The notes under the pieces: model-generated
Database searches by the model: none
What the model was told of the DNA's origin: nothing
What the model saw: only the letters and a program-made list of their open reading frames with translations
Position numbers and translations under genes: made by a program
Shown here: positions 24,274 through 31,110 of the stretch, piece after piece
How positions within the stretch are numbered: the first letter of the stretch is position 1
Layout: every line of letters starts with the position of its first letter
Source: a virus
Length of the DNA: 43,422 nucleotides
Virus record (IMG/VR): IMGVR_UViG_3300006919_000109
Location: 1-43,422 of that record
Strand: one strand, 5' to 3'

Positions 24274-24888
24274 ATGAATTATTCTACTAAAGTAATCGAA
24301 TTGGGTAGTGCTGCATTTAGACAGCCTAAGGCAAAGTCTCATTGCCGATTTATTCACGGTTATAGATTAACGGCTAAGGTTACATTCAGAGCGAGCGAGC
24401 TTGATGAAAATAACTGGGTAATGGATTTTGGTGGTTTAAAAGAACTAAAAGCATTTCTCCAGGAAAAGTTTGATCATAAACTCGTAATTGCTGATAATGA
24501 TCCTGAGCTTAAAACTTTTGAAGATCTACAAAAGAAAGGGGTAGCTGAGTTAACTGTTCTTGAAGGTGGTGTTGGTATTGAGAAGTTTGCTGAATATGTT
24601 TGTAAAGCAGCTAATAGTTTTGTCCAACATAAAACCGACAATCGAGTTGAATGTATCCAAGCTGAAGTATTTGAACATGCTGATAATTCAGCTATTTATT
24701 CTCGAGAAAGCGCTCAAACAATTTCTTTTCCAGACGAAGTTACAGAAAAAGCCTATACAAAAGCACCTGTTGAAAAAGAAAAAGTACAAAAAGTTGTTCC
24801 AAAAGAAACTAATGAACCTCCGAAGGCAGTACCCGTAGGTGGAAAAAATAAACCCTCAACATGGGATTTTGGAACTAGCTGGGCTTAG
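24274..24888 (+). CDS. queD: 6-carboxy-tetrahydropterin synthase QueD, variant metal site
   Basis: QueD makes 6-carboxytetrahydropterin from dihydroneopterin triphosphate. The T-fold core is clear: SHCRFIHGYRLTAKV (about 21-35), VMDFGGLKELK (about 50), FDHKLVIADNDPEL (about 66) and VEVFEHADNSAIY (about 130). The catalytic Cys, the Asp-His pair and the substrate-anchoring Glu are kept. Of the usual three zinc His (AAH...LHGH), the first is Phe and the third Tyr (IHGY), while an extra His precedes the Cys. A charged Lys/Pro tail of about 50 residues follows the domain. It is in an operon with queE, 9 nt downstream. Confidence 0.85.
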   Translation: MNYSTKVIELGSAAFRQPKAKSHCRFIHGYRLTAKVTFRASELDENNWVMDFGGLKELKAFLQEKFDHKLVIADNDPELKTFEDLQKKGVAELTVLEGGVGIEKFAEYVCKAANSFVQHKTDNRVECIQAEVFEHADNSAIYSRESAQTISFPDEVTEKAYTKAPVEKEKVQKVVPKETNEPPKAVPVGGKNKPSTWDFGTSWA

Positions 24889-24897
24889 AATATAATT

Positions 24898-24963
24898 ATG
24901 ACTGAAATTGATCCAGATAAAAGCATATACAATTATGATATGACTGAAATTGATCCAGATAAA
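24898..24963 (+). repeat. Direct repeat duplicating the queE start
   Basis: A 24 nt sequence encoding MTEIDPDK occurs at 24898-24921 and again, identical, at 24940-24963, with 18 nt between. The perfect identity suggests a recent duplication. Confidence 0.92.
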
Positions 24964-25695
24964 GATACTATCTTTCTTAGTGACGATAAGATATTCTATA
25001 CTATTGAGGGTGAAGGAGAATACGTAGGACAGCCTTCCGTATTTATGCGCATGTCAATGTGTAATCTGACATGTATCGGTTTTAAATCAGAAGACGCGCC
25101 TTTTGGCTGTGACAGTTATGTCTCTTGGAGTATTAAGAATAAGATGACGTTTAGAGAAATATTATCTCTAATGGAAGAGCAAGGCTATGATCAATACTTA
25201 CGTAAAGGTGCTATTCTTAAACTAACTGGTGGAGAGCCACTTATTCAGCAAAAGCAGCTGTTAAAGTTTTTAGATTATATGTTTCTACAATGGGGATGGA
25301 CACCTCGTATAGATTTTGAAACTAATGCAACTCTAATGCCACACCCGGCATGGAATAGCAGAATTAAAGCTACGTTTACTACGTCCCCTAAACTTTCATC
25401 GAATGGTGATCCAGAAGAGAAAAGATATATTACTGAAACTCTTGCATGGCACTCTCAACATAACTCAGGCTTTAAGTTTGTAGTACAATCTGAGGATGAT
25501 ATGAAAGAGATTATGGAAAACTATATTAGGAAATTTAATATTGATCGTAGTAGAGTTTGGCTTATGCCTTGTGCAGGTAGTAGAGCAGAACATGAAAAGG
25601 TATGCGCTGGTGTAGCTGAATTGGCTAAGGAATATAATTTTAATTTCAGTCCGAGGTTACATTTAGTTATTTGGGATAAGGCTCTTAAGGTATGA
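24898..25695 (+). CDS. queE: 7-carboxy-7-deazaguanine synthase QueE (radical SAM)
   Basis: QueE rearranges 6-carboxytetrahydropterin to 7-carboxy-7-deazaguanine. The Fe-S cysteines occur as MCNLTC followed by CDSY, that is CX3CX11C, where QueE usually has CX3CX2C or CX14CX2C. The SAM motif LKLTGGEPLIQQ is near 104-115, and TSPKLSSNG near 160. The first 14 residues are a duplication: MTEIDPDK occurs twice. Translation could start at 24898 (265 residues) or, more likely ancestrally, at 24940 (251 residues), which has TACAAT ending 6 nt before it. It overlaps the next gene by 4 nt. Confidence 0.9.
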   Translation: MTEIDPDKSIYNYDMTEIDPDKDTIFLSDDKIFYTIEGEGEYVGQPSVFMRMSMCNLTCIGFKSEDAPFGCDSYVSWSIKNKMTFREILSLMEEQGYDQYLRKGAILKLTGGEPLIQQKQLLKFLDYMFLQWGWTPRIDFETNATLMPHPAWNSRIKATFTTSPKLSSNGDPEEKRYITETLAWHSQHNSGFKFVVQSEDDMKEIMENYIRKFNIDRSRVWLMPCAGSRAEHEKVCAGVAELAKEYNFNFSPRLHLVIWDKALKV

Positions 25696-26045
25696 TTGTT
25701 TTAAAAATTATTTCTACCATATTAAGTTTAAGTTTGTTTTTATATATTTGGTTTGATAGTCTTTTAATTGATAAACTTACTAAAGCTATACAACCGAAAA
25801 AACTTAAAGATTGGATGAAAGAGAATCCTGGTGATACCCTGCCAGAGTCTCTTTCTATGGTATATAATAATTTATTATTTCAAATGACTTCTTGTGCTTT
25901 TTGCTTTTCTTTTTGGTTAAATGTATTGAGTATAGGTGTTGTTGTTTTTATTACAACAGCGCCTATATACTTATATTGCTTTTTACCAATCACCTGGTAT
26001 CTTACTTATGTTTTGTATCTTTTGATTACTAAGCTAGAACGATGA
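25692..26045 (+). CDS. Small membrane protein with CxxC motif (DUF1360-like)
   Basis: This is a 117-residue integral membrane protein. A first hydrophobic helix covers about residues 2-24. A soluble loop (QPKKLKDWMKENPGD) follows, then SCAFCFSFWLNVLS with a CxxC at the start of the second helix (about 67-90), and a third helix (about 92-112). The C-x-x-C-x-x-F-W pattern resembles DUF1360 proteins, which occur in phages and bacteria without a firm function. It overlaps queE and the next gene by 4 nt each, so it belongs to the queDE operon. It might help import or handle a precursor, but that is only a guess from position. Confidence 0.68.
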   Translation: MIVLKIISTILSLSLFLYIWFDSLLIDKLTKAIQPKKLKDWMKENPGDTLPESLSMVYNNLLFQMTSCAFCFSFWLNVLSIGVVVFITTAPIYLYCFLPITWYLTYVLYLLITKLER

Positions 26046-26326
26046 AGATTAAAAGGTTTCATACATTTTATGAATTTGCTGAGTTTCTCTCAGAAAATAA
26101 AGAAATCTTCAAACCTTCTCCTATTAAAGGTTTTATTGACGCTGTTAATAAAATACGTTCAACGAGCTGTGGTATTTGTAAGAAGCGAAACATTGATATA
26201 GCCCTTTCTACTTATAAAAATCTCTTAGATGTTTTAAGTGAATTAGATAAAGAAAATATAAAAAATTTACTTGATGTAGATGAGGTTATATTCTATTACA
26301 ATAATAACCCTATGTTTAAATTATAA
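26042..26326 (+). CDS. Hypothetical protein, 94 aa
   Basis: No family is recognised. It is a helical protein with MKIKRFHTFYEFAEFLSENK at the start and one CGICKKR motif near residue 43. The N-terminus has an LSE-N at 16-19, reminiscent of the head-targeting pattern but with a poor P1' residue, so I do not count it. It is fused into the operon by a 4 nt overlap upstream and a 1 nt overlap (TAATG) downstream. Confidence 0.65.
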   Translation: MKIKRFHTFYEFAEFLSENKEIFKPSPIKGFIDAVNKIRSTSCGICKKRNIDIALSTYKNLLDVLSELDKENIKNLLDVDEVIFYYNNNPMFKL

Positions 26327-27036
26327 TGAGAATAGCAATTTCAGGATCACATTGTATGGGTAAGTCTACCTTAATAGGAGACTTCTTGTCAGAATGGCAG
26401 AGTTATGAACTACCAGAAAAATCATATAGACATGTTCTAAATGATTTAAATTTACCTCATAGTAGCGAGTCTACTAAAGAAACACAGAAAGCTATTTTAG
26501 ATTTCATGTGTAAGCAGGTAAAAGAATATGATAAAGAAAAAAATGTTATCTATGATAGGTGCCCTTTAGACAATCTTGTATATTCCATGTGGCTATATCA
26601 CCACGGGAAGTCTGATATTGATGAAGAATTTATTGGAGAATGCATACCTAAAGTAAGAACGGCTTTAAAAGAAATTGATATTATTTTTTATATTCCTATC
26701 ACAAAAGTCGTCCCAACTCCTGAATATGTAGATAACGGTTTTAGAGATAAAGATCCTAATACCAGAATTGAAATCGATAATTTATTTAAACTACTCTCTG
26801 TAGAAAATAGAGAAAATCCTAAATCAAATTATTTTGAACATGATGACAAGCCACCGATTATTGAAATCTTCGGATCAAGGCATGAACGTATTCAAATAAT
26901 GAAACTCTATCTTGACGGGGATGGAGACGCAGTTGCTCCTGATGAAAATTTATTCGGTGATGAGAATATTACTATGGAAGACATTGAAGCACTTGAAGCT
27001 TTAACTAAGCCAGAACCTAAAAAAACTAGAAGGTAA
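26326..27036 (+). CDS. P-loop kinase/ATPase, AAA_28 (NadR kinase-like)
   Basis: This 236-residue protein has Walker A ISGSHCMGKSTLIG (about 5-18) and a kinase-type NVIYDRCPLDNLVYS (about 74-88), the DR...D motif seen in deoxynucleoside kinases and in the nicotinamide riboside kinase domain of NadR. A hydrophobic strand IDIIFYIPI follows near 116. The last 40 residues are acidic and then basic (KPEPKKTRR). The substrate could be a nucleoside, nicotinamide riboside or an unrelated acceptor. With the NMN-adenylyltransferase-like protein at 19850 it could form an NAD salvage pair, but the two genes are not in one operon. Confidence 0.72.
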   Translation: MRIAISGSHCMGKSTLIGDFLSEWQSYELPEKSYRHVLNDLNLPHSSESTKETQKAILDFMCKQVKEYDKEKNVIYDRCPLDNLVYSMWLYHHGKSDIDEEFIGECIPKVRTALKEIDIIFYIPITKVVPTPEYVDNGFRDKDPNTRIEIDNLFKLLSVENRENPKSNYFEHDDKPPIIEIFGSRHERIQIMKLYLDGDGDAVAPDENLFGDENITMEDIEALEALTKPEPKKTRR

Positions 27037-27040
27037 AAAG

Positions 27041-27048
27041 CATAAATA
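27041..27048 (+). promoter_or_regulatory. Late promoter, CATAAATA
   Basis: This gp55-type element lies 28 nt before the ATG at 27077, unlike the 5-6 nt gap elsewhere. The transcript would start just inside the hairpin at 27050-27072. Confidence 0.6.
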
Positions 27049-27049
27049 T

Positions 27050-27072
27050 TAATAGGGTATTAAGCCCTATTA
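27050..27072 (+). other. Stem-loop at the 5' end of the late mRNA for the 71-aa gene
   Basis: TAATAGGG (27050-27057) pairs perfectly with CCCTATTA (27065-27072) around a 7 nt loop. It ends 4 nt before the ATG and has no U run, so it is not an ordinary terminator. Confidence 0.7.
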
Positions 27073-27076
27073 TGTT

Positions 27077-27292
27077 ATGAATAAATTTAATAAAAACTTC
27101 GCTAAGATTCTTGAAAGTTATGGCTCTATTAATGTTAAACATAGAATGCTATATCCGAGAAATTTAAATCTATCAGAATCATTTGTAAAAAGTTTTGAAG
27201 AAGAATTTCAACGATTAGTTTCCGAAGGTAATTGCCCTAAAAAAATATTAGAGAAAATGCAAAAAGCTCTTAGATTTCATGCTAAGTTATAG
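27077..27292 (+). CDS. Small late protein with capsid-targeting-like N-terminus, 71 aa
   Basis: The protein begins MNKFNKNFAKILESYGS. The helix followed by ILE-S at residues 11-14 fits the gp21-type (L/I)xE-(A/G/S) site, as in the late genes at 16827 and 18640. The remainder is basic and helical (NVKHRMLYPRNLNLSES, then KKILEKMQKALRFHAK). No family is recognised. A late promoter and a 5' stem-loop precede it. The stop TAG overlaps the GTG start of the following glycosyltransferase gene. Confidence 0.72.
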   Translation: MNKFNKNFAKILESYGSINVKHRMLYPRNLNLSESFVKSFEEEFQRLVSEGNCPKKILEKMQKALRFHAKL

Positions 27293-28110
27293 TGAAAATA
27301 GTTAACATAATAAATCATGGTTTTGTAAAATTTGGTTATAATTTATATAAAAATCTTGAAACAATAAACAAACATAAAGATTTATTATTATATTGTACAG
27401 ACGTAAAAACATTTGAATGTGTTAAAAAGCTTAATCTCCTTTGTGAGGTTAAGCTTTATTCGTTTTCTGATTTGCTAAAGATCGAAGAAATTAATCTTGA
27501 ACCAAATACATTATACGATCCCTGTGTAAATCACGAATATTTTTATATAAACTTTCTTAAGTATGATGCTTTTTATCAAACACTCTTAAAAGAAGGTTCA
27601 GCTCTCTATGTAGACTCTGACATAGCAGTGTTAGGAGATTTCGTTAATGATACTAAAAAGATTTTATGTGAAAATGAGTTAGTGTTTACCTTTGAGAACT
27701 ATCCGCAAAGTTCTATATCAGGTAAAGGAAAAATGTTTAACGGTGGTTATTTCGGAGCGAATCTTACTCCGTTAGTTAAAAAATTCTTCAGCGAATTAAT
27801 AAAAAGTTTTAATAAAGATTTTAATGTTGATATGTACTTTACAACCCCTCTTTTCAGAAAATATGAAAAAGAGTTAAAGTGGGCTAATCCCTCAGAAAAA
27901 ACTTTTCTACTCAATCATTGCGGTTTTAGACATACTGTAAGAATGATACAGTCTAAAAAAACTAAAGCCTATCACCCTACCTTTTATAATATTGAACAAA
28001 AGGTTAAACAATTTAAAATGCTAGATAGATGGTACGCGGGAGATATTTTAGATAACATCGAGAAATATATTAAAACCCCAAGAGGCGATGAACACTTAAA
28101 ACCTCTTTAA
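27292..28110 (+). CDS. Glycosyltransferase, GT-A fold with DxD
   Basis: This 272-residue protein has a DxD motif ALYVDSDIAVLGDF (about 104-117) in the context typical of GT8/nucleotide-diphospho-sugar transferases. MFNGGYFGANLT (about 147) and CGFRHTVRM (about 208) follow. The start is GTG at 27292, overlapping the TAG stop of the preceding gene, which favours translational coupling. It ends tail-to-tail with phoH; the two stop codons share TTAA at 28107-28110. Target unknown. Confidence 0.78.
   Translation: MKIVNIINHGFVKFGYNLYKNLETINKHKDLLLYCTDVKTFECVKKLNLLCEVKLYSFSDLLKIEEINLEPNTLYDPCVNHEYFYINFLKYDAFYQTLLKEGSALYVDSDIAVLGDFVNDTKKILCENELVFTFENYPQSSISGKGKMFNGGYFGANLTPLVKKFFSELIKSFNKDFNVDMYFTTPLFRKYEKELKWANPSEKTFLLNHCGFRHTVRMIQSKKTKAYHPTFYNIEQKVKQFKMLDRWYAGDILDNIEKYIKTPRGDEHLKPL
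27424..27457 (-). terminator. Candidate minus-strand terminator inside the glycosyltransferase gene
   Basis: AAAGCTTAA (27426-27434) pairs with TTAAGCTTT (27449-27457), with three more inner pairs. On the minus strand the stem is followed by five U. It could stop phoH read-through about 650 nt past its stop codon, but the distance makes this tentative. Confidence 0.4.
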
Positions 28111-28811
28111 GATTTTTCTTGTTTTAACTCTTCAAGCTTTCTTACAATAAATCTTAAAATTTTACTTCTTTTAATATCTTCTTCACCTAGTTTAAAAGAT
28201 TGTATACCACTTTCCTTACAATCTTCTGAATTAAATTTTTCTACCAGTCTACCGTAGCTTTTTTTATCTTTAATATCAACTTGTAAACTATCTCCGATAA
28301 CAATTAACTTACCGTGTTCTCCTAAACGAGTTAATACTACAATCAATTGATCGAGCTCAGCATTTTGAGCTTCATCTAAAATTACTATTTTATCATTAAA
28401 TGTTGTACCTCTAAGGTAGTTTAGGGGTTGTACATCTAAAACTCCCTCTGTACCCAGTTTATTAATAGTCGCAGGTGTTATCATTTCTTCTAGCTTTTCA
28501 ATAAACGGAGTTCCAAACGGTCCAATTTTTTCGTGTACCTCGCCCGGTAGGGAACCTAGCTTTTGGGGAGAAGATTCAGCAATACTTCTTAAATAAAGAA
28601 TTTCGTGAAAACTCTTACGCTGAATAAGTTTTATAGCAGCTAGTACTGCACAGTATGTCTTAGCCGTTCCAGCAGGACCGTCAATAAATATGAGCTTATT
28701 TCTTCTATCTAAAATGTTTTCAACTATAGTTTTATGATTTTCTGTAAGTTCAAATTTTTCTGTTATAGTGAAGGCGTCCTTCTTTACCGCTGCCGACTTT
28801 TTTCTTGACAT
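28107..28811 (-). CDS. phoH: PhoH-like ATPase
   Basis: This is a PhoH-family P-loop NTPase, common in marine phages, often discussed with phosphate stress and RNA metabolism but without a settled function. Walker A is IDGPAGTAKTYCAV (about 43-56) and Walker B is IVILDEAQNAEL (about 142-153). The conserved GSLPGEVHEKIGPF and VIGDSLQVD lie around them. I chose the ATG at 28811 (MSRKKSAAVKK, 234 residues) because the promoter -10 ends 5 nt before it; an upstream ATG would lie inside the promoter. It is divergent from the oxygenase gene, with overlapping promoters. Confidence 0.92.
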   Translation of the reverse strand: MSRKKSAAVKKDAFTITEKFELTENHKTIVENILDRRNKLIFIDGPAGTAKTYCAVLAAIKLIQRKSFHEILYLRSIAESSPQKLGSLPGEVHEKIGPFGTPFIEKLEEMITPATINKLGTEGVLDVQPLNYLRGTTFNDKIVILDEAQNAELDQLIVVLTRLGEHGKLIVIGDSLQVDIKDKKSYGRLVEKFNSEDCKESGIQSFKLGEEDIKRSKILRFIVRKLEELKQEKS

Positions 28812-28816
28812 ATATA

Positions 28817-28844
28817 TATTTAAATTTTTCCGTTGATAAAGCAA
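28817..28844 (-). promoter_or_regulatory. Promoter of phoH
   Basis: TTGCTT (28844-28839), a 16 nt spacer and TAAATA (28822-28817) end 5 nt before the ATG. The -10 also reads TTTAAATA, so early and late recognition are both possible. Confidence 0.58.
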
Positions 28845-28860
28845 TTAATTATATTATAAT
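28833..28860 (+). promoter_or_regulatory. Early promoter of the 2OG-Fe(II) oxygenase gene
   Basis: TTGATA (28833-28838), a 16 nt spacer and TATAAT (28855-28860) precede the gene. The ATG is 19 nt further on, so this transcript has a leader. The site overlaps the phoH promoter on the other strand. Confidence 0.78.
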
Positions 28861-28867
28861 TATTTTT

Positions 28868-28872
28868 AGGAG
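28868..28872 (+). promoter_or_regulatory. Shine-Dalgarno AGGAG
   Basis: AGGAG lies 7 nt before the ATG at 28880. It is the clearest ribosome binding site in the window and belongs to one of the few genes whose promoter leaves room for a leader. Confidence 0.75.
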
Positions 28873-28879
28873 ATAAATT

Positions 28880-29584
28880 ATGTATTTACTTAAGGAAGAA
28901 GAAGAATTACCAATTATAACGAGCGAAAATTTTCTACCTAGACAACTGGTAGAAGATTGTTTTAATGATATGTACGACGCTAAACAATACTTTGGCGTCC
29001 CTAGCTGGAGGTTTGGCGACAGCTACGATGGAGACCAGGATATGGAAAGTAATGATGTTTCTAACCCAGACTCTAACAAACATCTTTGCTGGGGAAGCGA
29101 TTTATGGATTCCAGATGCTAATATTCCGGTTGGTCCCTTTCTCGGAAATCTTGAAAGATGGTTCCATCACCAGGGTATTACAAGATTTATGAGTGAATGT
29201 AGAAGTAGAGAATTACAGTTAGGCGGAAGAATGCCTTTAACTGGTAGAACTCATATTATTAGCTACGGTGATGGTGGTTATTATAACTGGCATGCAGATG
29301 ATTTTGTCGCCGGTTTAAGTATTCATGGTAAAGATATTGCTACGACACCTCTCTTTACAATATCGTACACTCTCGTTAGAGACGAATCTTTAATCGAAGG
29401 AGGGAGTCAATTGTTTATGCATGAAGGAAAAACGTTTGAATTTCCTCTTAAAAACAATTTCTTATGTATATTCCCTTCGAGAATGTTTCACGCTTGTTCA
29501 GAAGTTAAATGTGACCCTAATATGCCATGGGAAAATAATCGATTTAACTTACAGATATGGACAGCGCAAGACGATAGATTTTAA
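28880..29584 (+). CDS. 2-oxoglutarate/Fe(II)-dependent oxygenase
   Basis: This 234-residue dioxygenase has iron ligands NWHADDF (HxD, about 137-143) and the distal His in SRMFHACSEV (about 200), with the 2OG-binding Arg in NNRFNLQIW (about 222). A stretch of Asp/Asn/Ser-rich sequence is near residues 45-68. Such enzymes are frequent in marine T4-like phages, where substrates are mostly unknown; DNA bases, proteins and small molecules are all possible. It is transcribed from a strong early promoter with a Shine-Dalgarno site. Confidence 0.88.
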   Translation: MYLLKEEEELPIITSENFLPRQLVEDCFNDMYDAKQYFGVPSWRFGDSYDGDQDMESNDVSNPDSNKHLCWGSDLWIPDANIPVGPFLGNLERWFHHQGITRFMSECRSRELQLGGRMPLTGRTHIISYGDGGYYNWHADDFVAGLSIHGKDIATTPLFTISYTLVRDESLIEGGSQLFMHEGKTFEFPLKNNFLCIFPSRMFHACSEVKCDPNMPWENNRFNLQIWTAQDDRF

Positions 29585-29594
29585 TAATCTTCTT

Positions 29595-29602
29595 CTTAAA
29601 TA
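29595..29602 (+). promoter_or_regulatory. Late promoter, CTTAAATA
   Basis: The element ends 5 nt before the ATG at 29608. A weak TAGATT lies 16 nt upstream of the TAAATA, so an early reading cannot be excluded. Confidence 0.5.
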
Positions 29603-29607
29603 ACATC

Positions 29608-31080
29608 ATGAAAAATGTTAACATTGATGTTATTATTTTAAGTAATACGGTTTCTCTTAAGCATGCAAATGTTTTGAGAGAAACCGTTACTTCTGTTTCA
29701 AACAATCCTAAAAATTATAAATTTAATATTATTGTAGTTGAATCTAATAAAAATCTTATTAATGATACAGAATTAAAAAAAATTACTGATAATTTAAATG
29801 TTAAATTTATTACACCTAAACAGGATTTTCATTACAATTTATTTCTTAATATAGCTCTAAGAGAATGTAAAGGAGATTTTATTTTAGTTTCCAATAATGA
29901 TGTAATTTATTCTGAAAATTGGTTTCATGAAATGTATAAGCATTTCGAAAAAGATAAAGAACTAATGAGTGCTTGCCCTGTGGATAGGCAATGGCATAGA
30001 CATTCTCAACAAATTTTTCCTGGCGAAAAAGAAATTTACTACGGTTATAGAACTTCTTACGAATTGACAGGTTGGTGTTTTGTACTCAAAAAAGAAGTAA
30101 TAAATAAGATAGGCTATTTTGATGAAAAATTTAAATTTTACTATCAAGATAATGATGTAAGTTGTCTTTTAAATCTTTTTGATATTAAACATGCTCTTAT
30201 TACAACTTCTCACGCTCATCATTTATTAAGTCAATCTCATGATGTGGTAGAAGACCCTTCTTATAAAAATATGGGCGCTCAAAGAATACCTATGATGGAA
30301 AAATGGGGAGATATTTTTTACTTTGAGCACGGAGCAACTCAAAGAAAAATTACTCCAGAGAAAATAGAAGAAATAAAATATTATAAAACTTATAAACGTT
30401 TAAGTATATTAATTTGTTCTTTACCGGATAGAGTAAACTACATAAAAAGATTAAAAGAGTGTTTAAAAAATCAATTAACTCCTGAGGTAGAAGTGTTAGT
30501 AGATTTTGCTGATAGAGATGAGAAGACTGTTGGACAAAAGCGTAATGATTTGCTTAAACAATCTATAGGAGAGTATGTTTGCTTTATCGATGATGATGAC
30601 TTTGTATCTGATGATTATGTCAGAAAAATTATCAAAGCTACAGATAGTAAACCTGATATTGTAGGTTTTAATACTGTAATAACTTTTGATGGCGTCCATC
30701 CCAGAAAAGTTAATAATTCGTGCGCTAACGAGAATTGGAGTCATGAAATAGGGAAAGTGCCTTGGGACTTAACCCCGCACCCTATCATTTACTATAGGTC
30801 ACCTAATCATCTTACACCAGTGAAAAGAAAAATAGCTTTAGAAATAAATTTTCCATCTATTAATAATGAAGAAGACAAATATTATTCATACGGATTAATG
30901 TCTAAATGCAAGGAAGAGGTTTTTATAGATGACTATCTTTATTTTTATGACTGTAAATCAAAAGATGAAATCGGTGAATTAATTGATGACCCCTACGAAA
31001 AGTTGATAGAATTTTACGATAAGAGAGACACGTTAAAGTACGAAATAAATAAAGTGCTGAAAATGAATAATAAGAGTTGA
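29608..31080 (+). CDS. Two-domain GT2 glycosyltransferase
   Basis: The 490-residue protein has two GT-A domains. The first (about 1-245) has IDVIILSNTVS, the DxD-like ILVSNNDVIYSENW (about 92-105) and a TGWCFVLKKEVINKIGYFDE acceptor segment. The second (about 262-490) restarts with LSILICSLPDRVNYIKR and carries EYVCFIDDDDFVSDDYV (about 322-338), a DDD metal site. Tandem domains suggest a processive or bifunctional enzyme, for example adding two different sugars. The acceptor is unknown. It carries a late-type element. Its stop codon overlaps the -35 of the next promoter. Confidence 0.86.
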   Translation: MKNVNIDVIILSNTVSLKHANVLRETVTSVSNNPKNYKFNIIVVESNKNLINDTELKKITDNLNVKFITPKQDFHYNLFLNIALRECKGDFILVSNNDVIYSENWFHEMYKHFEKDKELMSACPVDRQWHRHSQQIFPGEKEIYYGYRTSYELTGWCFVLKKEVINKIGYFDEKFKFYYQDNDVSCLLNLFDIKHALITTSHAHHLLSQSHDVVEDPSYKNMGAQRIPMMEKWGDIFYFEHGATQRKITPEKIEEIKYYKTYKRLSILICSLPDRVNYIKRLKECLKNQLTPEVEVLVDFADRDEKTVGQKRNDLLKQSIGEYVCFIDDDDFVSDDYVRKIIKATDSKPDIVGFNTVITFDGVHPRKVNNSCANENWSHEIGKVPWDLTPHPIIYYRSPNHLTPVKRKIALEINFPSINNEEDKYYSYGLMSKCKEEVFIDDYLYFYDCKSKDEIGELIDDPYEKLIEFYDKRDTLKYEINKVLKMNNKS

Positions 31081-31104
31081 ACTTATTAGAGATGATATTA
31101 TTAT
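31077..31104 (+). promoter_or_regulatory. Early promoter of the DUF366-gp62-co-chaperonin operon
   Basis: TTGAAC (31077-31082), a 16 nt spacer and TATTAT (31099-31104) end 6 nt before the ATG at 31111. The form is the same as the folE and queD promoters. Confidence 0.72.
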
Positions 31105-31110
31105 TGATGT

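Noticed and set aside
26042-26326. Capsid-targeting-like start (LSE-N) in the 94-aa protein
   Set aside because: Asn after the Glu does not fit the protease pattern, the gene is in the queDE operon and there is no late promoter.
28095-28117. Hairpin CTTAAA/TTTAAG followed by a T run after the glycosyltransferase gene
   Set aside because: The stem is only 6 bp and almost all A-T, so it is too weak to call a terminator.
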